64,000 bases of DNA from Ipomoea triloba (lineage: Eukaryota; Streptophyta; Magnoliopsida; Solanales; Convolvulaceae), in contig NC_044918.1 of assembly GCF_003576645.1 (NCBI RefSeq), positions 28,739,991 to 28,803,990 of the forward strand. Reading direction: 5' to 3'. This document shows positions 1 to 12,712 of this stretch, one piece after another (the stretch's first letter is position 1; each line of letters opens with the position of its first letter). Below the pieces are notes generated by a model that worked only from the letters and a program-made list of their open reading frames with translations, did not search any database and had not been told where the DNA came from. The translations under genes and the position numbers were made by a program.

Positions 1-77
<77 letters not shown>
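1..77. repeat. (TA)n microsatellite at window edge
   Basis: Pure AT dinucleotide run cut by the window start. Other long (TA)n tracts lie at 279-317, 5125-5148, 7194-7252, 29905-29950, 35092-35143 and 59079-59102. Confidence 0.97.
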
Positions 78-85
<8 letters not shown>

Positions 86-130
86 TATATGACATACACC
101 TACACACATGAATTAATTTTTTGTTTTTAT

Positions 131-207
131 AGGTCGCCGCCTAGACTGCTTAGGTGCTAGGTGCTAGTTTACCGTCCGACTAGCGCCTAGCGCCTACTAC
201 AACCATG
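131..207. mobile_element. Fragment of the CCTAGGCG-rich hAT-type MITE family
   Basis: Contains repeated GCGCCTAG/CTAGGTGC motifs and ends in CTACAACCATG. This matches the terminus of the better copies at 24256-24760 and 50927-51152. No convincing target duplication is visible, so it is probably a decayed short copy. Confidence 0.5.
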
Positions 208-276
208 ATTTTTACAAATGTAAACTTGAGATTTTTTCTTAGTTTTCTTCTAGGGGTGTGTTCTCATGGATCCTAA

Positions 277-278
<2 letters not shown>

Positions 279-320
<42 letters not shown>

Positions 321-470
321 AGTTGAAGATCAAGTTACTTATGATAAAAATTGCAATACTTATATGAGAAAATGTAATACTTATAAAAAAAATCCAACTC
401 GGTCTCACAAATGAGGACCCGTAAGACAGTCTCATACGAGTATTTGTCTTTGTATTATAATACCAAAAAT
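279..470. repeat. (TA)n followed by a fragment of the GTCTCAC foldback family
   Basis: After the microsatellite (279-317) come AATGTAATACTTAT-type motifs and an inverted AGACNGTCTCA end. These are the signature of the foldback element seen intact at 26971-27588. No gene is seen from 1 to about 640. Confidence 0.5.
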
Positions 471-973
471 AGCTTTGCAACAGGTATTATGGGAATCAGG
501 GAATATCAGCCGTATAACTATATATAAAAATTTACAACAGGAAACCGAAGTGATCTATTCTGGTGTCCTTTTTTTATTTTTTTTTTGTGTAAAAAATAAA
601 GATAAACCCCAAAAGCTCAAACCACAAAAATGTAATAATGTAGGCAAATTATTGCGTAGACCATAATATAAAATAACGTCGTTTTGATATTTTAAAAAAA
701 TCCTTTCTTCGTGCGCGGTTAGAATAACGAACATTTTTGGGTAAGATAATGTATTTTATGAGTTGGAATAATGTACTTTATGTATTAGAATAATGAAATT
801 TTTAGGGTCAAATAATATATTTTATGAGTTAGAATAATGTAATTTATGTGTTTGAATAATGTATTTTATAGAGTTAGAATAATGAAATTTCTGGGGTAAA
901 AAAAATAATTTTTATGAGTTAGAATAATGTATTTTATGTGTTTTTGGATTGTGGACCACAATCCACGCTATAA

Positions 974-1201
974 CAGGGTGTTTGGCTGGGAGGAGGGAAT
1001 TAGGGTGGAAAAGAATTGTAATTCGGTAGAATTGCAATTCAATGAATAAAGTAGAAATTGAAATTACAGTGTTTGGTATGCAGAAATAGGAGTACAGGGA
1101 ATTGAAATGTAAGAAGTGACAAAATGACTAAAATGCCCTTATGTTGTGGTAGATGTTGTAGTAATAGTAATAGTAGTAGTAATAATAATAACAACAACAA
1201 C

Positions 1202-1249
<48 letters not shown>

Positions 1250-1302
1250 TCTTTCAAAAAATAATAATGATAATAAGTATAATAATAATAATTCATTCAA
1301 AA

Positions 1303-1336
<34 letters not shown>

Positions 1337-1431
1337 TCTTTCAAAAAATAATAATGATAATAAGTATAATAATAATAATTCATTCAAAATAATAATAATA
1401 ATAATAAGTATAATAATAATAATTCATTCAA

Positions 1432-1476
<45 letters not shown>

Positions 1477-1710
1477 TCTTTCAAAATAATAATAATTATA
1501 ATTATTATTATTTCAAATTAAAAAAAAAAGAAAAAGAGAAAGACAAAGGGTATGGGAGGAGGGGCAAAATTGTCTTTACACCAACAAATTGCCCCTCCTT
1601 TCCACCGAATTGCAATTCTGCGGAATTGCAATTCCCTCCAACCAAACACTATAGTTTGGGAATTCACTGAATTGCAATTCCCCCCAAACTACATCCAACC
1701 AAACAGGCCA
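974..1710. mobile_element. Tourist/PIF-Harbinger-like MITE with TAA target duplication
   Basis: The element starts CAGGGTGTTTGGCTGG and its right end reads CCAACCAAACAGGCCA, an imperfect terminal inverted repeat. TAA is present on both sides (971-973 and 1711-1713). Subterminal GAATTGCAATTC palindromes occur at both ends. The interior has been expanded by an (AAT)n array. The 3-bp TAA duplication and GTTTGG termini are typical of Tourist-like elements; the superfamily is inferred. Confidence 0.7.
1180..1510. repeat. (AAT)n array with interspersed 50-80 bp units
   Basis: Runs of AAT/TAA are punctuated by recurring AATTCTTTCAAAA and AATTCATTCAAAA segments, giving a higher-order tandem structure. 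Long Leu, Ile or Asn homopolymer reading frames here are translation of the microsatellite, not genes. Confidence 0.9.
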
Positions 1711-1801
1711 TAATAATGATTAAACAATCGTTATATCGTGGACTAGTATAGGGTCCACAATGCATTGCCATTTGTTTGAAGACAACCCATCAGGCTTCAA
1801 T

Positions 1802-2349
1802 TAGGGATGACAATAGGGCGGGGTGGATGCGGGTGATATATCACCCGCCCCCGCACCCACATTCCCAACCCACTCCCCGCACCCGCGCCGGTAATGAAAT
1901 TCCTACCCATCCCCGCCCCCTTGGGGATTTTGCGGGTGCGGGTAATACCCAACCCGCAACTCTAATTATTAATATTACACTTAAATCTAATAAAAAATTT
2001 ATACTACAATTCTAATTATCACATGGATTCTTTTTAGAAGTTTCAACATAACTCTAAAATTTAATAAGACTCAATAATGTTAGTCTTTAATTGAAACTAA
2101 AATTGTATTGGTAGTATAGTTGTATTAAGCGTTTGCTCATTATGTTATTTATGATGTTCCATTTCAATATTCATTATTAACAAAAAAATAAGACAATGAG
2201 ACGATAATTCAATTGAATCTTGGAGGCACTAGCTCATAAAGAAGTTTAATTCATTATGCATTTTGAATTATAAAAGATACATAAGTTTATATAGTAAACT
2301 AATATTGTACAAATAATGCAAGTGAGTTGTGTGTGTGTGTGTGTGTGTG

Positions 2350-2389
<40 letters not shown>

Positions 2390-2557
2390 GCGGGTGCGGG
2401 GTGGGGATACCTCCCCCGCACCCGCCCCCATACCCGCGCGGGTTTACAAAATTCCCCCCATCCCCGCACCCATTACTCAAATTGTGCGGGTATTTTAAAA
2501 CCTGTAGGGGCGGGGATGCGGGGAACCCATAGGGTGCGGGTATAATTGCCATCCCTA
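1802..2557. mobile_element. hAT-type MITE, 756 bp, 8-bp target duplication
   Basis: The left terminus TAGGGATGACAATA pairs with the right terminus TAATTGCCATCCCTA as a terminal inverted repeat. The flanks are an exact 8-bp direct repeat, GCTTCAAT, at 1794-1801 and 2558-2565. Eight-bp duplications are the hAT hallmark. The GC-rich ends (CCCGCACCC and its complement) contrast with an AT-rich interior that contains a compound microsatellite. No transposase frame is present, so it is non-autonomous. Confidence 0.85.
2327..2389. repeat. Compound (TG)n(TC)n(TA)n microsatellite inside the hAT element
   Basis: Three consecutive pure dinucleotide runs lie next to one another within the element at 1802-2557. 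Confidence 0.95.
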
Positions 2558-2792
2558 GCTTCAATAGTGGTTGGAGTTTTTAGCAAAAATAGCACGGGAT
2601 AAATTTTATAATTATGACAAATTTTTAAATTTGCAATATTTATACAAATGATCTCATTCATTTTCTTTTATTTCTTAGCAACCATTCACTCTTTATCTAC
2701 CGAAATAGATAAATTAGATTAATCCTCATTTTTTACATGAGAGTCTATTCTCACGTGAACTCTCCCCTATATATATGTGTGTGTGTGTGGCC

Positions 2793-3160
2793 TAGTTCTG
2801 GTGTAGAAGCCTCCTAAAGTGCAGACGTGGGCCGTTAGGTGAGCTTATCATATCACCGGCTAGAAATCAATAAAAGAGAAAAAAAATGATGTGACATTTT
2901 AGTAATTTCAATGATATGATGGTGCATTTAGATGAGTTTGGTGGTGCATTTAAATATGCTTGATGGTGAGTTTGGTGGTGCATTTAAATATGCTTGATGG
3001 TGCTTTGTCATAGCATTCCCATGTACACAATAGATCAACAGTTAGTGTACCATAGACCAGCACTTAGTACAACACAAAAATATACTTAGTGTAGAAAATT
3101 ACAAATATGCCGCTACAATTTTTTCTTATTTTTATTGATTTTTTAACATTAATCTGCGCT
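2793..3160. mobile_element. TCTGGTG / GTGCATTT MITE-like element next to (TA)n(TG)n
   Basis: It begins GGCCTAGTTCTGGTG directly after a TATATATGTGTG tract and holds GGTGGTGCATTTAAATATGC direct repeats at about 2940-3005. It resembles the elements at 40503-40850 and 59103-59750. Ends are approximate. Confidence 0.45.
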
Positions 3161-5123
3161 CATCTAGTGGTCTAGATCTGTCTGTACCTAGTGAGGCTGT
3201 CGCATCGTATTATCTGAGGGTTAATCAAAGAAAACAAACCTACACCATATCTTGAAATCTAGTAGGAATATTTGTCTGTAGTGAATGATTGTGCCTGAGG
3301 ACTCAAAAGCAGACATTGGAAGCTTAATATAAGAGCACCATGTTTTATCTTGATATGGCATCCACTTTCTCCTACCACACACCCTTTTCAAAGTACAATT
3401 GCCCCCATAGTAGCATATCAAATCCCACTATTATTATTGTGTGATTGACAATTGCTTGACTAATTAATTTGTTGTGACAAAGATAAATCATATTAAATGT
3501 AATCATTGCAAGGAAAGAAGTGTCACACATTCATGTGTATTCTTGAATTTCAACAATTTCAATCCTCACATATTAGCGGCGTAAATATCTTTTAATCCAT
3601 TCAAGTAAATAGCGTAACTTTGGGGGAAGTAAATAACATAACTTAATAGTTTAATTGCCTAAATCGTAATTCATAATTCTATTCTGTATGTTATTTTAAA
3701 TTTAATAATGACATCTTAAGTTGATTTCACTAAAAGATTGCTTTAAAAACAATGTTGCCCATGTTAAATTCGAATTTATTATTTGACTTGTATTTTAATA
3801 ATTGTAATTAATTGAGAAACTACCAAATCAATGTTCAAACTAGTAACAATAGTTCAATTAAAACATTGAACTAAATTTTTTTTTTTTAAATCAATTAAAC
3901 TTTTAAACTTATAGATAAAGTGTAATAGATCATTGACATGTAAAAAGTTCAATTAACACTTCTAGCTGGTTACTATTGGGTAACTTGATAACTAGACATG
4001 TCATGCGACTTTTAGGTGAATTAGCGATAAAATGTGTATTTTTAGAAATAGGCACATGACATGTCTAATAAGCAAGTTACTTGACGGTAACCTATTAAAA
4101 CCGTCAATTGCACTTTTTCAAAACTCTAAGTATGTTCACAATTTCAAAAATTTATATTCACAATTTCATAACTCTATATTCAATAGTATTACACAATTTT
4201 TGAATCTATATAACCAAATTGTGAATATAGAGTTCAAAAATTGTGAAATTGAGTAATGTAATTTTTCATATTGGGTTCTAAAATTGTGAACATAGACATG
4301 GGTCCACCTTGCAAGGTGCACCTAGGTCCATAGCATAATTTGCCTACAAATTGTGATGGATAGTATACTGGGCCTAGGCCACATGGATCGGCCCAAGAAA
4401 GTAACAAGATCAAGAAAGCCCAAGAATGAATGAACAACTTATGTCTATTCATAGATCAATATGATTGAGCTTATTATTCATAATGTAATAAGGATTTGGG
4501 CTTATTATATGTAGTAGAAATAGGGTTTATTATCCCAATGTAACAATGACTCTCAATATAAGACAATCTAGTATTCTTAAGTCCACAAAAAACTTGTTTA
4601 ACATGATACAAAGTATGCCAAGCACCTTGTACTCAGATAGCATATAACGGCTCAAAATTTGTTTTTTTTTTTTTTCTTTCTTTCCTTTCTCCCCTCCAAC
4701 TCACCCTCTCTCTCCTTCATCAAAGCAACAAAAACAAAAATCCAAAAACCACGATTGGTAATGCTCTTAGGAATGTTTGACTTTTACATTTTTATTTTCT
4801 TTCTTTTCATATTTAATTTGTAAGGAAAATTATGTAGTTTCAAATGAACCCATCAACCCATCCAAGTTTAATTAAATATGGCGTTTCACAAATATGAAAA
4901 GTCGCATATATAGGAAATTGAAATCAACTTAAATCCTTACGAATAGACATATTTCATTGCTTGCATTCGCCTTTTATTCTTAGAAATAGCATTTTTAGAA
5001 ATGAGTTATTTCTTTTGTAAAGGGAATAGTCATTTTTTGCGACTCCGATATTAATTATTCCAAAGTACTTCAAAATCGGGAATAACTTTTGTATTATACA
5101 CTAAAAATAACCTTTACTAAGTC

Positions 5124-5124
<1 letters not shown>
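3160..5124. other. Intergenic AT-rich DNA, no gene seen
   Basis: No frame has convincing coding character. Between about 4130 and 4340 there is an AT-rich inverted stretch (CACAATTT..AAATTGTG) followed by GGTCCACCTTGCAAGGTGCACC, which looks like a decayed MITE. Confidence 0.6.
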
Positions 5125-5156
<32 letters not shown>

Positions 5157-5200
5157 TAGTTTTTTCACGCGCATTGCGCGAATGTGAGATAATGCCCAAT
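5157..5200 (-). mobile_element. Helitron-type 3' terminus (element extends to the right)
   Basis: On the minus strand a CGCGCAATGCGCG hairpin is followed by a short A-rich spacer and CTAG, the CTRR end expected of Helitrons. The plus strand has host A immediately before CTAG, as expected for insertion between A and T. The 5' TC end could not be fixed. Confidence 0.5.
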
Positions 5201-7192
5201 GTTTTATATCAATGGAAGATTGTAATCATTGTATAGGAGACGTTCATGCATATGTAATTGAATTTTGAATTTGTTTATTTAAATTGGTAATTAAAAGTTT
5301 ATGAATGCAAATACGGAGTAATATACGAGAGATTGATTATAATTGTCACTAATATAAATGTTTGCAATTTTGTAAAAACGTTAATCTAAATACTTAGTCT
5401 ATAAATGATAGTATAAATAAATACTATTTTTTCGTTTGAATATATTTATCTAAGTCTTTTTAATTCTCTTTCAGGTAGCATTGTCATTGTCTTTATCTTC
5501 AATAGTTGTTTTTTTTTATTAATTTATTTATTGGTATTTGGTAATGTGTCATGTGCAATTAAGTTATTGTGGTAGGGTAGAGGGCAGTGTCATGCAATGA
5601 GATTATGATGTAGAAAAATGTGGATTTGTCTCATTGTGTTTGTATATATGACTGAGATCTTAGTTGTACTATGAACTCTTGATCTTGCAAGCGCCTATTG
5701 ATATTTGGCAGTGGTAGTTTCCCCCCTATATGTTTAATATGTTATGAGATATGTGTCGTACATTCTCATGTGATAGTATTGAACAAAATATTTATATTTA
5801 TTATATTTGTAGAAGGTTAGTGAGTAGTACATTTTGTTCTAGTTTCATAACTTGTTTACTTGATAGTAACAATAATAACTTTGCAAGTAGTCCGAATACT
5901 GATGCTACAATATGTCTAGTTTCATCAACAGTTTGTACTCCCATTTTGCACATGTTTATTTTGAAGTTCATATTTTTGAAATTAGTATGAATGAGTGTAG
6001 TACTTGATTTTGTGTGTGTGTGTGTTTTTTTTAGTAATTTTTTTTTTGTTGATTTGATACTTTTCTTGGAGTATCCACGACTGTCTTTTCATCACAATGC
6101 ATACAGTTAAATAGTTTGCCACCTTGTACATAAACATTTTTAAATAGTTGCTACATCCTATATACCAATTATTTTTGTTAAGATTGATGCTGATTTTGTC
6201 TTTAATCCAAGCAAGTTGATTGTATAAAATGAAATGAATTGTAAATTTATATTAGTTCTAATATATTTAAAGAATGCACCATAAGTATTTTACATACAAG
6301 ATTAATGAATGCTGCAACGATAGCTATTTTTGAAATTTATTTATTTTCGGAATTTGAAAGATTGATTCTAGCAATATTGTAGTTTCGGCATCTTTTCAAT
6401 GCATTAAGTGTGCCACAATGTTCTATTGCCCTACATTGATATTTTTAATAATGAGTTTTAAATCAATTTATTGGGTTATATGAATGTCTTCTTTGTCAAC
6501 AAATCATCCCTAAGTAGTTAATATGATTGGTTTCACATTTTTTTTTCTATGTTATTAACATAATACTTGGTAAATAAATATATGACATTATTTTGTATTA
6601 TATCTTTGATATTTAATTACAAGATAGTGCAAAAAAGAAAATAATAAACAATGTAATGAATATAATTAATTAATAACTTTGATGGTAATGAATCTTTGCA
6701 TTATAGAAAATATAGACAATATAACTAATGAAATTATATCTCTTTTTAATTTTGTTGATAATGAATACTTTATTTTTTAATAAAGGTATTGTAGACATCG
6801 AATTATAAATTAAAAAATGTATATGTATTTTTTTTTGTTCTGACTACTAATTTATTTAATTGTAATAATAGTAATAAAGTGGGGTATTTACTTTTGAATA
6901 ATATACTCTAACATATTTGTAATATACTCAACAATATGCTAACTTTGTTTGGGATGAGGTTTGAACCTAAGACTTTTCTTATAGAAATTAATGGGTAAGT
7001 TAAAAGTTAACGGAATACTAACGGAGAAGAAAAAATTTAACGGAAAATTTAACTAATAATCATATAATTAAGGATAAATTAGGAAATCTCAAGGAAAAAT
7101 ATAAATTTAAACAATCTGAACCATTCATTTGATTTAATAATTTCAACGTCATTTTTTCTACCTATTATATATAGGCCTAACTTTCTTTACCT

Positions 7193-7193
<1 letters not shown>
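5200..7193. other. AT-rich DNA, possible Helitron body; no gene seen
   Basis: No recognisable coding region. The stretch may belong to the Helitron whose 3' end is at 5157, but no Rep/helicase frame is visible, so any such element is non-autonomous. Confidence 0.4.

Positions 7194-7252
<59 letters not shown>
7194..7252. repeat. (TA)n microsatellite
   Basis: About 59 bp of pure TA. It is followed by GAGAACTAATCTTTAGGTGAGAACG, which may mark the end of another transposon. Confidence 0.97.
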
Positions 7253-7255
<3 letters not shown>

Positions 7256-7502
7256 CTACTCATATGAGAACTAATCTTTAGGTGAGAACGTGTGGACAAA
7301 TCAAAATCATTGATCTGCAAGATCTGATCGATGGAAAATCAAGTAAAAAATGAGTGGAGTTATTTTAATAAATATTATAAATTTTAAAAATGAGCATGGT
7401 CTTTGACATAAATATTACAAAGTTTTGTTTATTTTGAACCGTTAGATTTACTAGATCAGTGGTTTGAATTTGTCAGCAATTTCTCACTTGATTAGGGACC
7501 TA

Positions 7503-9840
7503 TATATATATATATGTTCAGGTGTGTCCGCCCCTTAACGTGCGATCAGTGCGACCTCACCACTATGCATACAAATATACACCACTCAATAAAAGCAACT
7601 AAGTTGGTCAAGCTGTTGATTCTTGTTACTTCCTTGTGATCCTTTATCAGCTAGGGTCACAAGGTATGGTTTATCCTGTCCCGATCTTCTGATAATAACC
7701 AATTGATTTATCCTATATCACAATTTAAATATTTACCCAATTAATTTTTTAGTTTTTTATTTTTTGGATTTTTCTTTTCGTCTTATTGTTGTTGTCTAAG
7801 ACATAAAAATGAGTCAAATGACCAAGGAATAAGTGAAGAGGACGGCGAATCTTATACTTTTGGAACAATATATATAAGTTGTCTTTCACTTTCATTGCCT
7901 ATGTTGCAACCATAATAACCAAAGAGAAACACACACACACTCAATAATATATGTTTCCACCACTACTATATGTTAGTGCCTTAATTAGTGGTTTGTTTTT
8001 ATTACCACCTTTTTGTTTTGTATATGCTTATGTCATGGCCATATTATATTGCATGTTGGTTCATCATTTTTCTACGCTTTGTATTTTATGTGACACCAAT
8101 GAAACCCCAATCATTTACGGAGTACTAATAATTAACCGATTGTTTAATTAGTAAAAACTCAATGATTTTATTAAAACATTAATTAAAATTTTAATTAGTT
8201 AATCATTTATCATAGATGCTTTTATTGGTAAATTTATTGCTTATACGTTACTTTTACAATGATTAGTTTATGAAATAATTAAGTCACAAATGAATCAATG
8301 TTATTAAAATTAAAATAAACATATTTTATTGTTTGATTTAACTTTTTTATTCTTGTGAATGTTATTTTTTCAAATAAACTATTCCCTTTATAGGGAGATA
8401 ACTAGCCATTCCGAAAGAAAGGGAGCCTGCATGTGTGTATATTTATGTAGAATCAAAACTATCAATACTCTTGAGCGTCGGCCAGGTGGGTCGAGTTTAT
8501 GCCCTACGTGATTCGAGACATGACGTTGTGACTTACCATGAAGGGATGTGGTTAAATGGTTAATGTACACCTACTCATCATCAATTGGTTTTAAATAGGA
8601 TATGACATCCAGATAGTCAAGGGTTAAGCGCTGGCGTGCTTGACTACAACATCTCATCTCTTAAGAGAGGTCAAGAATTCAAAATACCATCTCATATGAA
8701 AAAATTAATATGGCCAACACTTTGTATCTTAATTGGGGCGGCTCAGTGCAAATAGATATTAGTTTGAGTAGTGCCTCTTAATTAGGACGAAGCGGTGTAA
8801 ATGTGAATTAATCTGAATATAATATGTGCTTAAAGATACTTCCTATAGTTAAAACTTTTTCAGAGGTGTTCTAACAAGAATAATAATTAGAAGACCATAA
8901 AAAATTATTAGTTTTCATTGGTAAAAATGGACTTGTAGAAAATCTCTGCAGCCTCAATTAATGAGTGAGACGAGCGTTGGGTTCAGCTATGGGACATTAG
9001 TAGCCACAAATAAATTGTTACTAGAAGTAAAAGGCACTTTAAGAAATTAAATAACATTATATTCTTTTTACCCACACCATGACAAATCAATTGAACTAAG
9101 ACTACATTATATTAACCATATTGCTTTTTAAATTATATATCCACCCACTCATCATATATAATCTCTTAGCTTGCACCACCATAATCTTTGGTGCTAAAGT
9201 CTTGCAATTTGATTGGTGGAAAATTGTTCCATTTAATTGGTTAAGATTATCACTGTTTAGTGCAAATGGTTATCAAAATATGTAGCACTGACTTTATTTC
9301 ACAAAAGCTCCAATGAAATTGATTAATACCTAAATTAATTTGAGGTGATTGTTACTTTTTAACGTTTTTAATTTCGATTTTTTTAACCCTCATGATTCTT
9401 TACAAGTTCTATACTTTCTCAGTTTTTTTAGCCTAAAGAATCAATGTCCTATCACCGGATCTGATCTTGTAACCACTCATTTGGAATAGTACCAGAGGTG
9501 TGATCACACTACATATATAGTAGTCGGCCTAACTTTGGTATTTTAAAAGCTTAATTCTCAAATAAACTTAGAGTTTTGCTTAAAGTGGGAAACGCCGTGT
9601 CATTAATCAAACTATTTAGTGTTTGCTTTTTTCCCCAAAAACAAAAGTATAGCCGTGCAGTGGTTAATCAATTAGCTATTTGGTTTAATAAGAGAGAGGC
9701 CTAAGTTCAAGGTTGAGGTTTGAAATCTAATTAATAGTCATTTTAGTTAATTTTTATTTGTGGTACGTATAATTTTCCGTTATTAGGGGATTATTGTAAT
9801 TGATTGGTAGTGGGTTGGTGATATACATATGTGGTTGTAA
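7503..9840. other. Intergenic DNA with transposon fragments, no gene seen
   Basis: 7513-7580 resembles the GGTGCG/GTGCGACC element family beside (TA)n. 8660-8900 shares segments (GGCCAACACTTTGTATCTTAA, then TTCCTATAGTTA) with dispersed repeats at 25495-25665 and 50387-50620. The rest has no recognisable gene. Confidence 0.5.
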
Positions 9841-9844
9841 TTAT

Positions 9845-9885
9845 ACTAGTATTTTCGCCCGTGCGTTGCACGGAATGAATTTGTT
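9845..9885 (-). mobile_element. Second Helitron-type 3' terminus
   Basis: On the minus strand CCGTGCAACGCACGG forms a perfect hairpin about 10 nt before CTAG, and the plus strand shows A directly before CTAG. This is the standard Helitron 3' end. The 5' end is not determined; 9885-10380 is AT-rich without a gene. Confidence 0.55.
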
Positions 9886-10445
9886 ATAATATTTTAAGAA
9901 TATTTGGATCGATATACAATTATATAAATTATAACATCGAATATTATATAGCGCAATTGATGAAATTTGTTAGATTGATTATGTTTTTTGATGTTTTCTT
10001 TGCTTGAATTAGAGCAAATAATTGTCCAATTACCCGTGTGATTCACGGATAAATTTTTTTATTATTTATTTAGATAATAAAATTAAAGATAAAATATTTT
10101 AAAAAATCTAATATTGAACATGTACATTTATTTGATTATAAGATTAGTGCAAAAATATCACTCAATTAATTGAATAATATATGACTTGTTTGTTTACAAT
10201 TATCTTAAAAAGATCGATATTTAATACTCCGTATAACTTAAGTAATTATATTATTACAAAAATAAATATGGAAAATGAGAAATACTTTAACTTTAATTAT
10301 TACGGAATATAAAAATAAATTGAACCATCAATATTTAACTTAATTACCATAATAATTCTTGTATGTAATGGTCGGTTGACAGTCTAGGGATGATTCTTGG
10401 GATTTGATCTTTTGCTGTTGTTCTCTTTCTTCTTCTGGGGGAGAT

Positions 10446-10527
10446 ATGGTGGCACACCACAGATTCATGATGCTGAAGTTTTGTTTGGTTCTCCTCAGTG
10501 TCTTCTCAGTCCAAGAATCTGCAGCAG
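10446..10527 (+). CDS. Possible first exon of a small secreted protein (unrecognised)
   Basis: ATG at 10446 follows a CT-rich leader. The frame encodes about 27 residues with a basic start, a hydrophobic core (FCLVLLSVFSV) and a small-residue end (ESAAG), which is signal-peptide-like. It stops at a plausible donor, GCAG|GTTATA. The exon-like pieces at 12713-12899 and 13033-13076 lie downstream, but the phases do not join directly: this exon ends with one extra base while the next open frame needs phase 0. A further exon would be needed, or the pieces are unrelated. Product unknown. Confidence 0.25.
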
Positions 10528-12034
10528 GTTATATTTTGTGTTTTATATGCTGCTGTTTACTTGTAATTTCCTTGAATATTGCATAAAATCCCAGCTTTTT
10601 CTGGTTTCTTAGCTTGAATTTCACAGTTTTTTGAGTAATTGAGAATATGGGATCTTGAATTTGAAGGCTTTTTCATTATATTACATGATAATGGATTTAC
10701 ATCGCAAAGGGCATTTGAGATAAGTCTATGATACACAAAAAAAAGTGTTCTATTACTATTGTTGTTATTTTGGACTAAAGAATGTAGTAAATACTTTGTT
10801 TTTTTCTGCATTATTTAGCATATTCATTCTCTCAAAATAATCTTAATATGACGGAAAATTGGATAATAGCTTCATATTTTATTACTTGGAAAATAGTTAA
10901 GTTTGACCATAATTCTAATTTTTCAATGGAAAATGATAACCTATAAATTTTTTGAATACTGGTGATGGACAATGAAATTTTTTTTTATTTTTTTATTTTG
11001 TAAATAAATAGGCATATAGTTTTTTTTTTTAAATGCATGTTACAAAAAGTTTATTCAAAATAACACATTTGAAAATTTATTAAGGGCCATTTAAAACATA
11101 GAATGCCTGTCAATAAATGATTTAATTAGGTTGTCAAATTCACATTACTCTAAGAACTTGCAGTAATTTTTCATCATGCTAATCTGGCTTATCTGTCACT
11201 TTGCTGCAAATCCAAATTGTTATTCAGTCATATCAGTAGTTTGGCAGCCTTGTCATTGCTCTCTGAACTATGAAAGTCGTATAGAACTAAGCCAAGGTGT
11301 GGACATGATTAATGCTGAGAGAAAATGATTTTTCCTTTTAACATAATAATTTGCTCAAGTTCTAGAATCAGAAGATAATTTAACCATTTCTTTATGTTCA
11401 TTTTGAGTAATTTGGATTTCAGCTCCTTGAGGATTTGTGGAAGTAGTCTCAATGAGTCTATGGGTGAAATTTATTCTTCTATAAAAAAAACATTTTAATA
11501 CTTTGAATCAATTACAACGGTAAGTAATGTGTACTTGTTTAGAAAATATAAACAGTACTACATGCTCTTGATAAGCAACTGGAATTACATTCATCTTCCC
11601 CAACTATTCACAGAATCACACCTGAAATTTTATTTTAGCAGAAATTATGTTTTGTATACCTTGATAAGCACGAGATTCGATTCACATTCATTTCCCCCAA
11701 CTATTCAGACCTCAAATATTATGATCTGCAAAATTTTCTTCCTTTATTTACCTAGAAAAATTATGTATATGATTCAACTCCTTTTCCCCTTTACCTTACA
11801 CTTGAGTTGAGTCTGGATTTGTACATGCATAATTTTTTCCCCACATTTCATTTCAGCTCCTTTTTCCCTGTGTTTTTTCTTTTCTTTCCTTTCCCTGCGT
11901 TTTAACCCCCTCATTGGCAGTAGTGAAATTTTAGCTGTTTTAACCTTATAATGAAACTTCAAAATAGAAAATGATACCACATCACAAAAAATTACATTCT
12001 CATAGCCTGCAAAATACGTAGTATAAAATACCAC

Positions 12035-12170
12035 TGACTTCTGTCTTAATTTCTCAAGTTCAGATTGAACATCTTTTAGGGCTTTTGATGATTTAACAAT
12101 TGGAACTGTTGGAGGATACAATACAACCGAAGCTACCAGAGAAGAGTAGAGGGGTACATGCGTCTTTTAT
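12035..12170 (-). other. Coding-like open segment on the minus strand, unrecognised
   Basis: The minus strand carries an open frame with a hydrophilic, helix-prone stretch (KALKDVQSELEKLRQK) preceded by a more apolar part (VASVVLYPPTVPIV). Its composition is more protein-like than the flanks. No start, splice sites or family could be assigned. It may be a fragment of a retrocopied or decayed gene. Confidence 0.2.
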
Positions 12171-12485
12171 ATTGCCTTTAGTTGTAACCATCCGCTTCAT
12201 CTTCCTTGTATATATTCTCCATTGTTTAGTTCTGTACAACCATCTCTTCACTCTGTAATCTTCACTACTCATCAATACAACAGTTTCTATTTTTCATTTT
12301 CCATTGCTTTACTGCTAACAAATCCAACAAACTCCTGCAACAAACTTCAGGTTTTTACTCGGAATCTCCAAAGTTTTCATATATTCCTCATTTACGTAGA
12401 GAAAAACAATTTACAAATAGAAATAATATAGCAATTGGAAAAACATCATTGTAGATTTGAAAAGTGAATAATCTAGCAGAATGTA

Positions 12486-12619
12486 ATAACATCCACTTTG
12501 ACACATTAAATTCATTAGGAGGATGACAGGGAAGGAATGAAGAAATAATTGAGTATTAAATACATGAAAGAAAGGCATCATATATGTATAACATCCACTT
12601 TGACACATTAAATGCATTG
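12486..12619. repeat. Spaced direct repeat, about 30 bp x2
   Basis: TAACATCCACTTTGACACAT plus ten more bases occurs at 12486-12515 and again at 12590-12619 with one mismatch. Confidence 0.85.
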
Positions 12620-12712
12620 TGTTTTTTGTTTTAACTTTGGTTCGTGTTTCATGTTAATCACCTTGATTCTGCAATTATTTGGGTTCATGTCCTTTACCTC
12701 ACACTACTGTAG

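Larger units (their letters stand above)
643..1734. mobile_element. MITE of the GTGGACCATGGTCCAC family, interrupted by a Tourist-like element
   Basis: The left end has GGCAAATTATTGCGTAGACC and the right side has GTGGACCACAATCCACG followed by TAATAATGATT. These are the paired ends seen in the relatives at 14152-14396, 24101-24838, 26276-26560, 33630-33882 and 43563-43634. The body is built of AATGTANTTTATG units. The right end is split by the insertion at 974-1710. Confidence 0.6.

Noticed and set aside
1..77. (TA)n tracts as replication origins or CRISPR-like arrays
   Set aside because: Simple plant microsatellites with no unique spacers.
1039..1436. Long Leu/Ile/Asn-run open frames on both strands
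   Set aside because: They are direct translations of an (AAT)n array inside a MITE; no coding composition.
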